Part shown: piece after piece, positions 24,622-32,004 of the stretch
Numbering within the stretch: position 1 is the stretch's first letter
Layout: each line of letters begins with the position of its first letter
Position numbers and translations under genes: made by a program
Assembly: GCA_035581425.1 (NCBI GenBank)
Contig: DATJVP010000083.1
Span: 1-43,586 of the forward strand
DNA: 43,586 nucleotides
Origin: DASZHJ01 sp035581425
GTDB taxonomy: Bacteria > Pseudomonadota > Alphaproteobacteria > ATCC43930 > CGMCC-115725
Reading direction: 5' to 3'
Notes under the pieces: model-generated
The model's database searches: none
What the model saw: only the letters and a program-made list of their open reading frames with translations
What the model was told of the DNA's origin: nothing

Positions 24622-25818
24622 TCAGTGCTTGCCGCCGACGTGCTCCATGACGATCTCCGCCGTCTGCCAGTCCTCGTTCGGCTTGGTGTAGTGCAGGACC
24701 AGGATCGGCGGCGACCAATTGTGATAGTAGACGCCGGGCGCATCCGGGAAGGTCACGGGAGCGTCGGCCCAGGTCTTAAAGGTGCCGGCCTCGAGCGCCT
24801 TGATGATCGCCTTGGGATCGGTGCTCTTCGCCATGTCTGCGGCCTGCGCCAGGATCATCACGTCGCCGAATCCGTTGAGCGAGGAGTAGATCGCGGTCTC
24901 GCCGTACTTCTCCTTGTAGGCCTTCGCCATCCACTCGCCGATGTCCGACAGCTTCTGCTTCGGAGAGTAATAGGCGATGAAATAGATGCCGACGCCGTTC
25001 TTCTCGTGGAGCTTCCAGAATTGCGGGCGCTCCGGCGCGTCGTAGGAGACGATCATGGGCGTCGTCGGCAGCAGGCCCACCGTGGTCGCCTGGTCGATGA
25101 TGAGATCGACGGGCGCACCCACGCCGATGTTGATGACGAGATCGGGTTTGAAGGCTTTCACTTGCAGGAGTTGCGCCGTGAGATCCGTCGCGGCGTGATC
25201 GAAGGTGATTTTCTGGATCTCGAGGCCGGCTTTCGTCTCCTTGTTCTGCTTCTCCATCTCCTCGGAGATGCCGATGCCGTAGTCGGTGGTCTCCGCGACG
25301 AGCGAGACGCGCTTGTAGCCCATCTTCTTCGTGAACTCGAGGAAGGTCTCGACGCGGATCGGATCGATCGCGTGGGTGCGGAAGGCGGGCTCATAGCGCT
25401 TCGCGGTGATATCGGCGGCCGAAGTCTGCGTTGCGAGCGTGGGAACCCCGATCTCCTTTGCGACTTCGTTCACGGCGATATTGACGGAGCTATGGAAGAA
25501 GCCTGTGACACCGATCACCTTGTCCTCGGTCGCCAGCTTGCGATAGGCGGCGACGCCGACGTCGGTCTTGCCCTGGCTGTCCTGCACGACGAGCTCGATC
25601 TTCTTTCCGCCGTTCACGCCCTTCATCACGGTGTTGACGTATTCGACCGCAAGATCCGCGCCGCGCCGGATCAACTGCCCAGCAGCCGGATCGCCCGGGG
25701 GCGAGAGCGGAATCTCTAGCCCAATCTTGATGGTGTCGTCGGCGGCCTGCGCGGAGCCGGTGAGACCCGCAAGGGCGATCACCGCGATCGAGCCAAGGGC
25801 ACGCGTAAAGGGCTTCAT
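24622..25818 (-). CDS. Liv-type ABC transporter substrate-binding protein
   Basis: Periplasmic binding protein of the Leu/Ile/Val (HAAT) family, 398 residues. A Sec signal peptide ends near Ala25 (GLTGSAQA before ADDTIKIG). The mature part shows KIGLEIPLSPPGDPAAG, VVQDSQGKTDVG, a ligand-facing GFFHSSVNIAVNEVA region and YSSLNGFGDVMILAQA. The ligand cannot be told from sequence, and the neighbours suggest an amide or amino acid. ATG 25818 is chosen for the signal peptide and a GGAAGAAG ribosome site. The 127-base gap upstream (25819-25945), following nitrile hydratase genes on the same strand, may hold its own promoter. Confidence 0.93.
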   Translation of the reverse strand: MKPFTRALGSIAVIALAGLTGSAQAADDTIKIGLEIPLSPPGDPAAGQLIRRGADLAVEYVNTVMKGVNGGKKIELVVQDSQGKTDVGVAAYRKLATEDKVIGVTGFFHSSVNIAVNEVAKEIGVPTLATQTSAADITAKRYEPAFRTHAIDPIRVETFLEFTKKMGYKRVSLVAETTDYGIGISEEMEKQNKETKAGLEIQKITFDHAATDLTAQLLQVKAFKPDLVINIGVGAPVDLIIDQATTVGLLPTTPMIVSYDAPERPQFWKLHEKNGVGIYFIAYYSPKQKLSDIGEWMAKAYKEKYGETAIYSSLNGFGDVMILAQAADMAKSTDPKAIIKALEAGTFKTWADAPVTFPDAPGVYYHNWSPPILVLHYTKPNEDWQTAEIVMEHVGGKH

Positions 25819-25945
25819 GCTTCTTCCCCCGATAGGATTGCCTCGCCTGCTCCCCTCGACATGGGGATTTACGCGCGTTGAGAACCCGCGCCCCGTGACG
25901 ATAGCAACTGCGGTGAACTCCGCCAAGGCGCCAGCGGCCACGGGG

Positions 25946-26290
25946 TTATTCGTGGTCGTGATCGTGGTCGGGGTCGTGCGGCGCCGTCAGTGCCGCTGCG
26001 CGCGCCTCTATCTCCCTCGGCGCCGCAACGCCCTTCTCCGCCACGAGGCGCTCGAGCGCAGCGAGCCAGTGCCGATAATAGGTGTTGCCGAGATCGGGGT
26101 CGCCCTTGGCCTGCGCCGCCTTAATCTCCTCCGCGAGCGTGCGCGCCCACTCCGTCCAGGTGAAGAGTCCAGCCTCGTGCAGCTTCACGGCCATCGCGAA
26201 GACCTGCGCCTCCCAGGGCTCGCGGAAAACCGGCCCTTCCGCGTCGCGCGGGATTCTCGGCAGTAGGTCGAGATCGGGAGCGGCGGTCAC
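25946..26290 (-). CDS. Nitrile hydratase activator/accessory protein
   Basis: Small accessory protein (114 residues) related to the N-terminal part of the nitrile hydratase beta subunit. It is expected to help insert cobalt into the alpha subunit. Visible are PVFREPWEAQVFAMAVKLHE and FTWTEWARTLAEEI, the family core. The C-terminus is an Asp/His string (HDPDHDHDHE), plausibly a metal-holding tail. Its start overlaps the beta stop as ATGA. Confidence 0.88.
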   Translation of the reverse strand: MTAAPDLDLLPRIPRDAEGPVFREPWEAQVFAMAVKLHEAGLFTWTEWARTLAEEIKAAQAKGDPDLGNTYYRHWLAALERLVAEKGVAAPREIEARAAALTAPHDPDHDHDHE

Positions 26291-26952
26291 GTCGCGGCTT
26301 CGAGATAATCGTCCCAGAGATCGATGTAGACGGCGTCCTTGGGACCCGCCGCGTCACCCCAGAGCTCCCTTCCCTCGAAGCGCACGCTGTAGAGTGCTTG
26401 CGGGTTCTCGCCCGCGAGCGCCGCGTTCGTATCGGGGAAGACGAAATTGCCGCGCACTTCCTGCACAATGCCGCGGCGACGCCGGCAATAGCGGGGCGCT
26501 CGCGTGTGCCCGGCCACGGTCATCTCGCGCACGCGGACGGTATCGCCCACCTTGAAGCGCGGCGGCGCAGTCTCCGGCCGGCGATAGCTGCTCCCCTTGC
26601 TGATGACCGCGTGCGCTTCGTCCCGTCCCGGGACCCGCGGCACATCGTTGGGCGGCGGCACCAACGAGCGCCCTGCCGCGAGCTCCTCCGCGCGCACGAA
26701 GCCTGCGTCGACGAGGAGCGCTTCCAAGCCCTTGAGCCAAATCTCGTAGTAAGTGCTCGAAAGGTAGTCGAGGGGATGGCGGTTCTCGCGAAAATACCGG
26801 CCGCGGTCGATATTCCAGCGGCCGTGAAATCCCATTGCGAGATTGAGTGCGAGAACTCTTCCCTCCCAGGGCGCGTGGAAGACGGGTTCGTTCGGCTCGG
26901 GCTCGACGGGGCCCATGCCATGCATGCCGCCCATGTCGTGGATGCCGTTCAT
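26287..26952 (-). CDS. nthB: Nitrile hydratase subunit beta
   Basis: Structural subunit of nitrile hydratase, which hydrates nitriles to amides. The 221-residue protein starts MNGIHDMGGMHGMGP, the family signature, followed by PVFHAPWEGRVLALNLAMG, YYEIWLKGLEALLVDAG, and a C-terminal SH3-like part with GDTVRVREM, HTRAPRYCRRRRG and YSVRFEGRELWGD. It overlaps both neighbours as ATGA, giving a compact alpha-beta-activator unit. Confidence 0.95.
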   Translation of the reverse strand: MNGIHDMGGMHGMGPVEPEPNEPVFHAPWEGRVLALNLAMGFHGRWNIDRGRYFRENRHPLDYLSSTYYEIWLKGLEALLVDAGFVRAEELAAGRSLVPPPNDVPRVPGRDEAHAVISKGSSYRRPETAPPRFKVGDTVRVREMTVAGHTRAPRYCRRRRGIVQEVRGNFVFPDTNAALAGENPQALYSVRFEGRELWGDAAGPKDAVYIDLWDDYLEAAT

Positions 26953-27548
26953 GGCAGCTTGACCTTCCCGACGCCGATCATGCTGTCGCGGGTGACGAGG
27001 CTCGCGAGTTGCTCCTCGCTCATGCCCTCGCTGCCCGCGGGCCGCTCCGGGAGGACGAGATAGCGGATCTCGGCGGTGCTATCCCAGACGCGGACCTCTA
27101 CGTCGGGTTCGAGCTCGACGCCGAACTCGCGCAGCACGCCGCGCGGGTCCATCACCGCACGCGAGCGGTAGGGCGCGGATTTGTACCAGACGGGCGGCAG
27201 GCCTAACACGCCCCAGGGGTAACAGGAGCAAAGCGTGCAAACCACGAGGTTGTGGATTGCGGGCGTGTTCTCGACCACGACCAGATCCTCGGTCTGCCGC
27301 CCTTGATAGCCGAACTCCGCAATCGCCGCCGCGCCGTCACTCATGAGCCGCGCCCTGAACGCGGGATCGATCCAGGCGCGCGCGACGACGCGCGCGCCGT
27401 TGCGCGGGCCCACCTTGGTCTCGTAGGTGTCGATGAGCATGTCGAGCGTGGCGGGATCGACGAGGCGCTTCTCCAAGAGGATGGACTCAAGCGCCTTGAC
27501 CCGCGCGGCGGTGGGCGTGAGCGGCGCGGTGTGCTGCGAATTCGCCAT
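26949..27548 (-). CDS. nthA: Nitrile hydratase subunit alpha, cobalt type
   Basis: Metal-bearing catalytic subunit, 199 residues. The metal-binding motif is Cys104-Thr-Leu-Cys107-Ser-Cys109 (VCTLCSCYPWGVLG). Threonine at the second position is typical of cobalt enzymes, while iron enzymes have serine. VKALESILLEKRLVD and RAWIDPAFRARLMSDG are also family landmarks. ATG 27548 is used instead of 27581, because MANSQHTAPL fits the family better. The thioesterase gene lies 80 bases upstream on the same strand. No amidase or cobalt importer gene is visible here. Confidence 0.95.
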   Translation of the reverse strand: MANSQHTAPLTPTAARVKALESILLEKRLVDPATLDMLIDTYETKVGPRNGARVVARAWIDPAFRARLMSDGAAAIAEFGYQGRQTEDLVVVENTPAIHNLVVCTLCSCYPWGVLGLPPVWYKSAPYRSRAVMDPRGVLREFGVELEPDVEVRVWDSTAEIRYLVLPERPAGSEGMSEEQLASLVTRDSMIGVGKVKLP

Positions 27549-27628
27549 GGTTCTCCCCGGTGCGGGCTGGGCTCGCGTCATTATGGCACCCCCTGCCCCA
27601 GACCCAACCGAAAACCGCTGCCCGCTGA

Positions 27629-28066
27629 TCAGCCCGGCGCAAGGCGGCGGAAATGGTCGATGACCGCGGAAGGCACGTCGGCCGCGCGCATGCCGCTCGG
27701 GCGGCTCGGGTCTCGCATGACCCAGGCCCGGATCTCGCTGCCCTCGAGCAGAAGCGTCTTCCCCCGCCGGAACACGTGCTGCATCTCCAGCGTCTTGCGC
27801 TTCCAGGCGGAAACGCAGGTCTCGACGGCGATCTCCTCATGTACCCGCGCGGGCGCCTTGAGCTCGGCCATGACGCTCACGAGCGGCAAGCCCGCATTAC
27901 CGTAGCGCTGCATCATTTCCTGGAGCGGCAGTCCGCCGCGCTCGAAATAATTCCAGGTCGCGAGATCGAACCAGCGGAACCAGTGCGAGAGATGCACTGT
28001 TCCCGCGGGATCGCAAGCGCCCCAGGGTACGCGGAGAGAGAGCGTCGCTTGGAAGATGGCGGTCAT
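27629..28066 (-). CDS. Hotdog-fold acyl-CoA thioesterase (4-hydroxybenzoyl-CoA type)
   Basis: Cytosolic thioesterase of 145 residues. The family motif WGACDPAGTVHLSHWFRWFD (from about residue 15) includes the catalytic Asp of the CDPAG box. The rest (VSVMAELKAPARVHEEI and ETCVSAWKRKTLEMQHVFRR) matches the 4HBT hotdog pattern. The acyl group is unknown. It is first in the minus-strand run toward nitrile hydratase and divergent from the second MarR gene, so a shared control region at 28067-28255 is likely. Confidence 0.86.
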   Translation of the reverse strand: MTAIFQATLSLRVPWGACDPAGTVHLSHWFRWFDLATWNYFERGGLPLQEMMQRYGNAGLPLVSVMAELKAPARVHEEIAVETCVSAWKRKTLEMQHVFRRGKTLLLEGSEIRAWVMRDPSRPSGMRAADVPSAVIDHFRRLAPG

Positions 28067-28069
28067 GGG

Positions 28070-28082
28070 CGCGAAATTCGCG
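28070..28082. promoter_or_regulatory. Short palindrome near the thioesterase start
   Basis: CGCGAA-A-TTCGCG is a perfect 13-base inverted repeat 4 bases upstream of the thioesterase start, inside the gap divergent from MarR (2). It could be an operator, but its arms are short and CG-rich, so chance is not excluded. Confidence 0.3.
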
Positions 28083-28237
28083 AACCCCGGTGGTGTGGTT
28101 TCATTCGGGAGCCGAACGATGAGCGGCTGCGGGCCCCGAGGTCAATAGGGTGCAGCGGCGGAGAGCGTTGACAGAGGGGCCCCCAACATTCCAAATGCGC
28201 GCGACCGCCGGAGCGGCCGGCGATCGCCTCGCACCAT

Positions 28238-28251
28238 CGATTCCAAAATCG
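28238..28251. promoter_or_regulatory. Short palindrome in front of the second marR gene
   Basis: CGATT-CCAA-AATCG (5-base arms) ends 4 bases before the MarR (2) start codon, covering its ribosome-site position. A MarR dimer bound here would block expression of its own gene. The arms are short, so this is tentative. Confidence 0.35.
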
Positions 28252-28255
28252 GCTC

Positions 28256-28738
28256 ATGGCCTCCAAAGCGGTCCCCATCGGATCCGAGAAGCTCCCCGCG
28301 GAGCCCGGGCCTATCGACTATGGCATCCTGCCGGAGCTCGTGGGCTACCACCTGCGCCGGGCGCAGGTCGCGGCCTTCGCGGATTTCGCCTCTGCAACGC
28401 AATCGCTGAGTCTGACGCCGGGCCTGGCGGGAATCTTGATCGTGGTATCCCGCAATCCCGGATTGAGCCAGACCGCGCTCGCGCGCGCGATGGGGATCGA
28501 GAATTCGACCCTCGTGGAGGTCATCGACAAGCTCGAGCAGAGAGAGCTCGTCGAGCGCCACCCGGCTCCGCGCGACCGGCGCACGCATGCGCTCCACATC
28601 ACCCGCACGGGCCAGCAGCTCCTGAAGCGCCTGGAGCCGCTGGTGCGGGAGCATGAGGAGCGGCTCCTGCGGAACTTCAGCGCTGCCGAGCGGCAGCGCT
28701 TCATCGGATATCTTCGCCGCCTCGCTGAGGCGACGTGA
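28256..28738 (+). CDS. MarR-family transcriptional regulator (2)
   Basis: Winged-helix regulator of 160 residues. SQTALARAMGIENSTLVEVI is the recognition helix region, and VERHPAPRDRRTHALHITRT the wing with the conserved DRR. An N-terminal extension of about 20 residues precedes the dimerisation helix. It is followed 37 bases later by the TPP-enzyme gene, so the two are probably one transcript. It is divergent from the thioesterase gene. It may control either or both. Confidence 0.9.
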   Translation: MASKAVPIGSEKLPAEPGPIDYGILPELVGYHLRRAQVAAFADFASATQSLSLTPGLAGILIVVSRNPGLSQTALARAMGIENSTLVEVIDKLEQRELVERHPAPRDRRTHALHITRTGQQLLKRLEPLVREHEERLLRNFSAAERQRFIGYLRRLAEAT

Positions 28739-28775
28739 TCCCTAAGGTTCCTTCACGCAACTTCGGAGTTCTTGC

Positions 28776-30407
28776 ATGGCCGGTATGACCGGGGGTCAAG
28801 CCGTCGTGGAAATGTTGCGGCGGCATGGTGTCGACACCGTCTTTGCTTTGCCAGGCCTCCAGAACGACGCGCTCTTCGAGGCGCTCTACGATGCCCGCAA
28901 CTCGATCCGCGTGATCCATACGAGGCACGAGCAGACTGCCGCCTACATGGCCTATGGCTACGCCGAGGCATCTGGTCGGGTCGGCACCTACGCGGTCGTA
29001 CCGGGACCAGGGTTTCTCAACACCACTGCCGCGCTCTCGACCGCCTATGCCGGCAATGCCTCCGTCCTCTGCATCACCGGGCAGATCCCGCTGGCGATGA
29101 TCGGCCGCGGCCTCGGCTTCCTGCACGAGATTCCGGACCAGCTGGGAATCATGCAGCGCCTGACGAAATGGGCGGCGCGGATCGAGCATCCCGCGGCAGT
29201 ACCCGGACTCATTGCGGAAGCCTTTCGGCAGCTCGCGAGCGGGAGGCGGCGGCCGGTGGCGCTCGAGATCCCGCTCGACGTCCTTGCCCAGCGCGCGGAG
29301 GTCGAGCTCACGGATCCCCTGGCTCCCTTCCCCGATCCCGCAATCTCGCCTGCGCAAGCGAAGCAAGCGGCGGAGATGCTTGCCACCGCCAAGCGCCCGC
29401 TGCTCATCGTCGGCGGCGGTGCGATGGCGGCCGGCGCGGAGATCCGCGAGATCGCCGAGCGCCTGCAGGCACCGGTGATCCTCAGCTACAGCGCCAAGGG
29501 CTCGATCGACGAGCGGCATCCCCTCGTCGTCAACAATCCCACGGGGCACCGGTTCTGGGGCGATGCCGACACCGTGCTCGCGGTCGGGACGCGCCTCCAG
29601 GCGCAGTATGTGAGCTGGGGCATCGACGAGAGGCTGAAGCTGATCCGCGTCGACATCGATCCCGCAGAGATCAACCGCATGCGACGGCCGAGCCTCGGCA
29701 TCGTTGGGGACGCGCGGGCGGCTCTCGCAGCGATCGCCGCCGCGCTCGGGCCCGTCGCGGCCACCCGTCCCTCGCGCGCCGAGGAGGTGGCAAGCGCCAA
29801 GGCGGCGATCGCGGCGGAGCTCGCGACGCTTTCGCCGCAAGTGGAATTCGCGGCAGCGCTGCGCGCAGCGCTGCCGGAGGACGGCATTTACGTCGACGAG
29901 CTCACGCAGGTGGCCTATGTCGCGCGCGTGACGTTTCCCGTCCATCGCCCGCGCACCTACATCGACTCCGGGTACCAGGGAACGCTCGGCTACGGTTTCC
30001 CGACCGCGCTTGGCGCCAAAGTCGCTTGTCCCGACAAGCCCGTGCTCTCGGTTTCCGGCGACGGCGGCTTCATGTACGCGGCGCCGGAGCTCGCGACCGC
30101 GGTTCGGCACGAGATCGGCGTCGTCGCCGTCGTCTTCACCGACGACGCCTACGGCAACGTTCGCCGCATCCAACGCGTGGACTATGATGGCAAGATCATC
30201 GCAAGCGATCTCACCAATCCCGATTTTGCCGCGCTCGCGGAGGTCTTCGGCGCGACCGGCATCCGCGCGCGGACGCCGCAGGAGCTGCAGGAAGCGATCG
30301 CAACGTCGCTGAAGCGCCGGGGGCCGACGGTTATCGCGGTTCCCGTCGGCGAGATGCCGGATCCCTGGAAGATCGTCTATCGCGGCCGCGCGCGGCCCAG
30401 GGTCTGA
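28776..30407 (+). CDS. Thiamine-diphosphate-dependent enzyme (acetolactate synthase/decarboxylase family)
   Basis: Three-domain TPP enzyme of 543 residues. The cofactor-activating glutamate is Glu52 (HTRHEQTAAYMAYGYAE). The central domain begins near residue 190 (RPLLIVGGGAMAAGAEI). The TPP/Mg motif starts at Gly428 (GDGGFMYAAPEL) and ends DDAYGN near 461. The sequence has no FAD-specific landmark that I can name. It could be an acetolactate synthase-like protein, a benzoylformate/phenylpyruvate-type decarboxylase or an oxalyl-CoA-like enzyme. The MarR gene immediately upstream favours a catabolic decarboxylase. CGGAG precedes ATG. Confidence 0.87.
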   Translation: MAGMTGGQAVVEMLRRHGVDTVFALPGLQNDALFEALYDARNSIRVIHTRHEQTAAYMAYGYAEASGRVGTYAVVPGPGFLNTTAALSTAYAGNASVLCITGQIPLAMIGRGLGFLHEIPDQLGIMQRLTKWAARIEHPAAVPGLIAEAFRQLASGRRRPVALEIPLDVLAQRAEVELTDPLAPFPDPAISPAQAKQAAEMLATAKRPLLIVGGGAMAAGAEIREIAERLQAPVILSYSAKGSIDERHPLVVNNPTGHRFWGDADTVLAVGTRLQAQYVSWGIDERLKLIRVDIDPAEINRMRRPSLGIVGDARAALAAIAAALGPVAATRPSRAEEVASAKAAIAAELATLSPQVEFAAALRAALPEDGIYVDELTQVAYVARVTFPVHRPRTYIDSGYQGTLGYGFPTALGAKVACPDKPVLSVSGDGGFMYAAPELATAVRHEIGVVAVVFTDDAYGNVRRIQRVDYDGKIIASDLTNPDFAALAEVFGATGIRARTPQELQEAIATSLKRRGPTVIAVPVGEMPDPWKIVYRGRARPRV

Positions 30408-30418
30408 AACCCCGGGCC
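30394..30418. terminator. Hairpin between convergent TPP-enzyme and cupredoxin genes
   Basis: GGCCCAGGGT (30394-30403) and ACCCCGGGCC (30409-30418) pair at 9 of 10 positions around a 5-base loop. The element overlaps the TPP-enzyme stop codon and sits just before the convergent cupredoxin stop. It could serve both directions. No T-run follows on either strand, so termination is inferred from position. Confidence 0.45.
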
Positions 30419-30431
30419 ACGGCTCAACGCC

Positions 30432-30806
30432 TCACTCCACGACGACGATCTTCCCATCCATGTTCTCGTGCCCTTCGCCGCAGAAGATGTCGCACTGGAA
30501 GAGGTAGGTCCCGGCGGCCTCCGGCGTGAAACGCAGATGCGTGGTCTCGCCGGACTTGATCTCCGCGCGCAGATTGAGCTTCGGCGCGTAGAAGCCGTGC
30601 ACGCGGTCCGCGGTGGTGAGCTCGAGATCGACGGGCACGCCCTTCTTGACCTTGATCTCGTCGGGCGTGAAGTCGAAGCGCTTGGCCACCACCTTGACCG
30701 ACTGCACGGCGGGAGCGCTGTTCTGCACCGCCGCGGTGACACAACCGGCGACGGCAAGCGCCGCCGCCGTCGCGATTGCCGCGGGACGTCTCCAGGTGGC
30801 TCGCAT
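30432..30806 (-). CDS. CuA-like cupredoxin lipoprotein (cytochrome oxidase subunit II-like domain)
   Basis: Envelope lipoprotein of 124 residues. A signal peptide with lipobox AVAGC gives a lipidated Cys22. The mature part is a stand-alone cupredoxin with every CuA ligand position: His70 (DRVHGFY), Cys105, Cys109, His113 and Met116 in CDIFCGEGHENM. There is no membrane-anchor helix pair as in real oxidase subunit II. It begins 4 bases after the metallophosphoesterase stop, so it is the second gene of that operon. Copper storage, copper sensing or electron transfer are possible. Function is not known from sequence. Confidence 0.85.
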   Translation of the reverse strand: MRATWRRPAAIATAAALAVAGCVTAAVQNSAPAVQSVKVVAKRFDFTPDEIKVKKGVPVDLELTTADRVHGFYAPKLNLRAEIKSGETTHLRFTPEAAGTYLFQCDIFCGEGHENMDGKIVVVE

Positions 30807-30810
30807 TGCG

Positions 30811-31719
30811 TCAGGCCTTGAGCGGATGCTCGGCGAAGGTGACGTTGGCCTTCTTGCCATCCGCCTCCACCGAGCGCCAGCCGAGCCCCTGGTAGGGATG
30901 CGCGGGATCCCAGGCTACCGGAGCTTTCTTCTCGACGGAATGCGGCGCGGGCTGCGGGAAGATCAGCGACATCCCCGCGTGATGGGCGATGTGCCCGGTC
31001 ATGTCGTGATGCTCCTGATGGATGTGGCCGTAGAAGACGGTCACGTGCTCGTAGGGCATCAACATGTCGATCGCGACCTTCCCGTCCTTCGTCGCCCAGT
31101 CCCAATCGGCGGCAAGATCGAAGAGCGGGCGATGTGCGAAGACCACGATCGGCTGCTTCTTGTCGAGCTTGGCGAGATCGGCCTTGAGCCAGTCGAGCTG
31201 CGCCTGACCCAGCGTGGCCGTGGGATCGGAGACGTTGTCGAGGGCGATGAAGTGGACGCCCTTGTGATCGAAAGTGTAGTGCGTCTCGCCGAACATCTCC
31301 TTGAAGGCCGTGCCGGCGTCGAGGCTCGCATCGTGCTCGCCCGGCATGAAGCGGATATTCTTCACCTTCAGGTCGGCGATGATGCTCTTGAATTCTGTCA
31401 TCCGCCGCCGGCGCTCGTTGCCGTCATCGGTGGTGTGCGTGAGGTCGCCCGTGAAGATGATGAAATCTGGCGCCGGGCTGAGCGCGTTTACTTCGACCAC
31501 CGCCTTGTGCAGGGTGGTCTTGGCTTCGGGGTTGATCTTGTCCCCGCTGAAGCCCCAGTGGGTGTCCGTCATCTGCACGAAGTAGAAGTCGCCGGCCGCC
31601 TCGGCGCCCGCTGCCCAGGCTCGGTTGCCTCGAGCGTGCGCGAAAAGCCCGGATGCGAAGGCGACGCCGCCGAGCCCGGCGAGCCGCGCGAATTGGCGCC
31701 TGTCAATGTCGTTGGCCAT
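30811..31719 (-). CDS. Tat-exported calcineurin-like metallophosphoesterase
   Basis: Periplasmic phosphoesterase of 302 residues. A twin-arginine signal (RRQFARLAGLGGVAFA, from residue 7) is followed by the metal-site motifs: D52-x-H54 (MTDTHWG), GD92 (TGDLTH), His196 (FAHRPL) and GHIH (231-234). The usual GNHD box reads GEHD (127-130), so the bridging Asn ligand is Glu. The substrate is unknown. ATG 31719 has a GGGGAT site. It is preceded by a GGAATA-N17-GTCCTA promoter (31756-31784) that matches one in front of the divergent sigma-factor gene. Confidence 0.9.
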   Translation of the reverse strand: MANDIDRRQFARLAGLGGVAFASGLFAHARGNRAWAAGAEAAGDFYFVQMTDTHWGFSGDKINPEAKTTLHKAVVEVNALSPAPDFIIFTGDLTHTTDDGNERRRRMTEFKSIIADLKVKNIRFMPGEHDASLDAGTAFKEMFGETHYTFDHKGVHFIALDNVSDPTATLGQAQLDWLKADLAKLDKKQPIVVFAHRPLFDLAADWDWATKDGKVAIDMLMPYEHVTVFYGHIHQEHHDMTGHIAHHAGMSLIFPQPAPHSVEKKAPVAWDPAHPYQGLGWRSVEADGKKANVTFAEHPLKA

Positions 31720-31755
31720 GAGTGATCCCCAGGGTTGATGGTGTCCTGTCGGATT

Positions 31756-31785
31756 TAGGACATCGCCGTGCGGCGCCTTATTCCC
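31756..31785 (-). promoter_or_regulatory. ECF-type promoter for the metallophosphoesterase operon
   Basis: On the minus strand, GGGAATAA (31785-31778) is followed after a 17-base spacer by GTCCTA (31761-31756), about 30-40 bases upstream of the start codon at 31719. The -35 core GGAATA and 17-base spacer are identical to those of the plus-strand element at 31828-31856. GGAAT-like -35 boxes are typical of ECF sigma factors. A TGTCCT/AGGACA inverted repeat (31742-31747, 31757-31762) overlaps the -10. Confidence 0.65.
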
Positions 31786-31827
31786 GCCTCTGGGGCGGAG
31801 CGGATCACGAGGGCGTGTTCGGCGCCG

Positions 31828-31856
31828 GGAATAAAGGGAGGGCCGCGGGGGTATTA
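31828..31856 (+). promoter_or_regulatory. ECF-type promoter for the sigma/anti-sigma operon
   Basis: GGAATA (31828-31833, within GGGAATAAA), 17-base spacer, GTATTA (31851-31856). It mirrors the minus-strand element 43 bases away, with the same -35 core and spacing and a -10 of GTNNTA form. Transcription would begin near 31862-31865. This bears on the sigma-factor start: ATG 31864 would be leaderless, while GTG 32005 would have a leader of about 140 bases. Confidence 0.65.
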
Positions 31857-32004
31857 CCCTTCGATGACATCTCCGGCTCCCACGGGATCGGCGTCTCCCG
31901 CGCAGACGGTTGTGCGCTTGGCGGCAAAGGAGCAGTCTCCCCCGCCTGCGGCGCCGGCAGCGCGGCCGCGGGATCGCGAAGCCCTCGGGAGCGCGGAGAG
32001 CCCG

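Noticed and set aside
25840..25870. TCCCC/GGGGA dyad upstream of the Liv binding-protein gene
   Set aside because: Arms of five G/C bases are expected often by chance at this base composition.
28701..30173. 490-codon minus-strand open frame
   Set aside because: It is antisense to the TPP enzyme, whose Glu52 and GDG motifs are in the plus frame.
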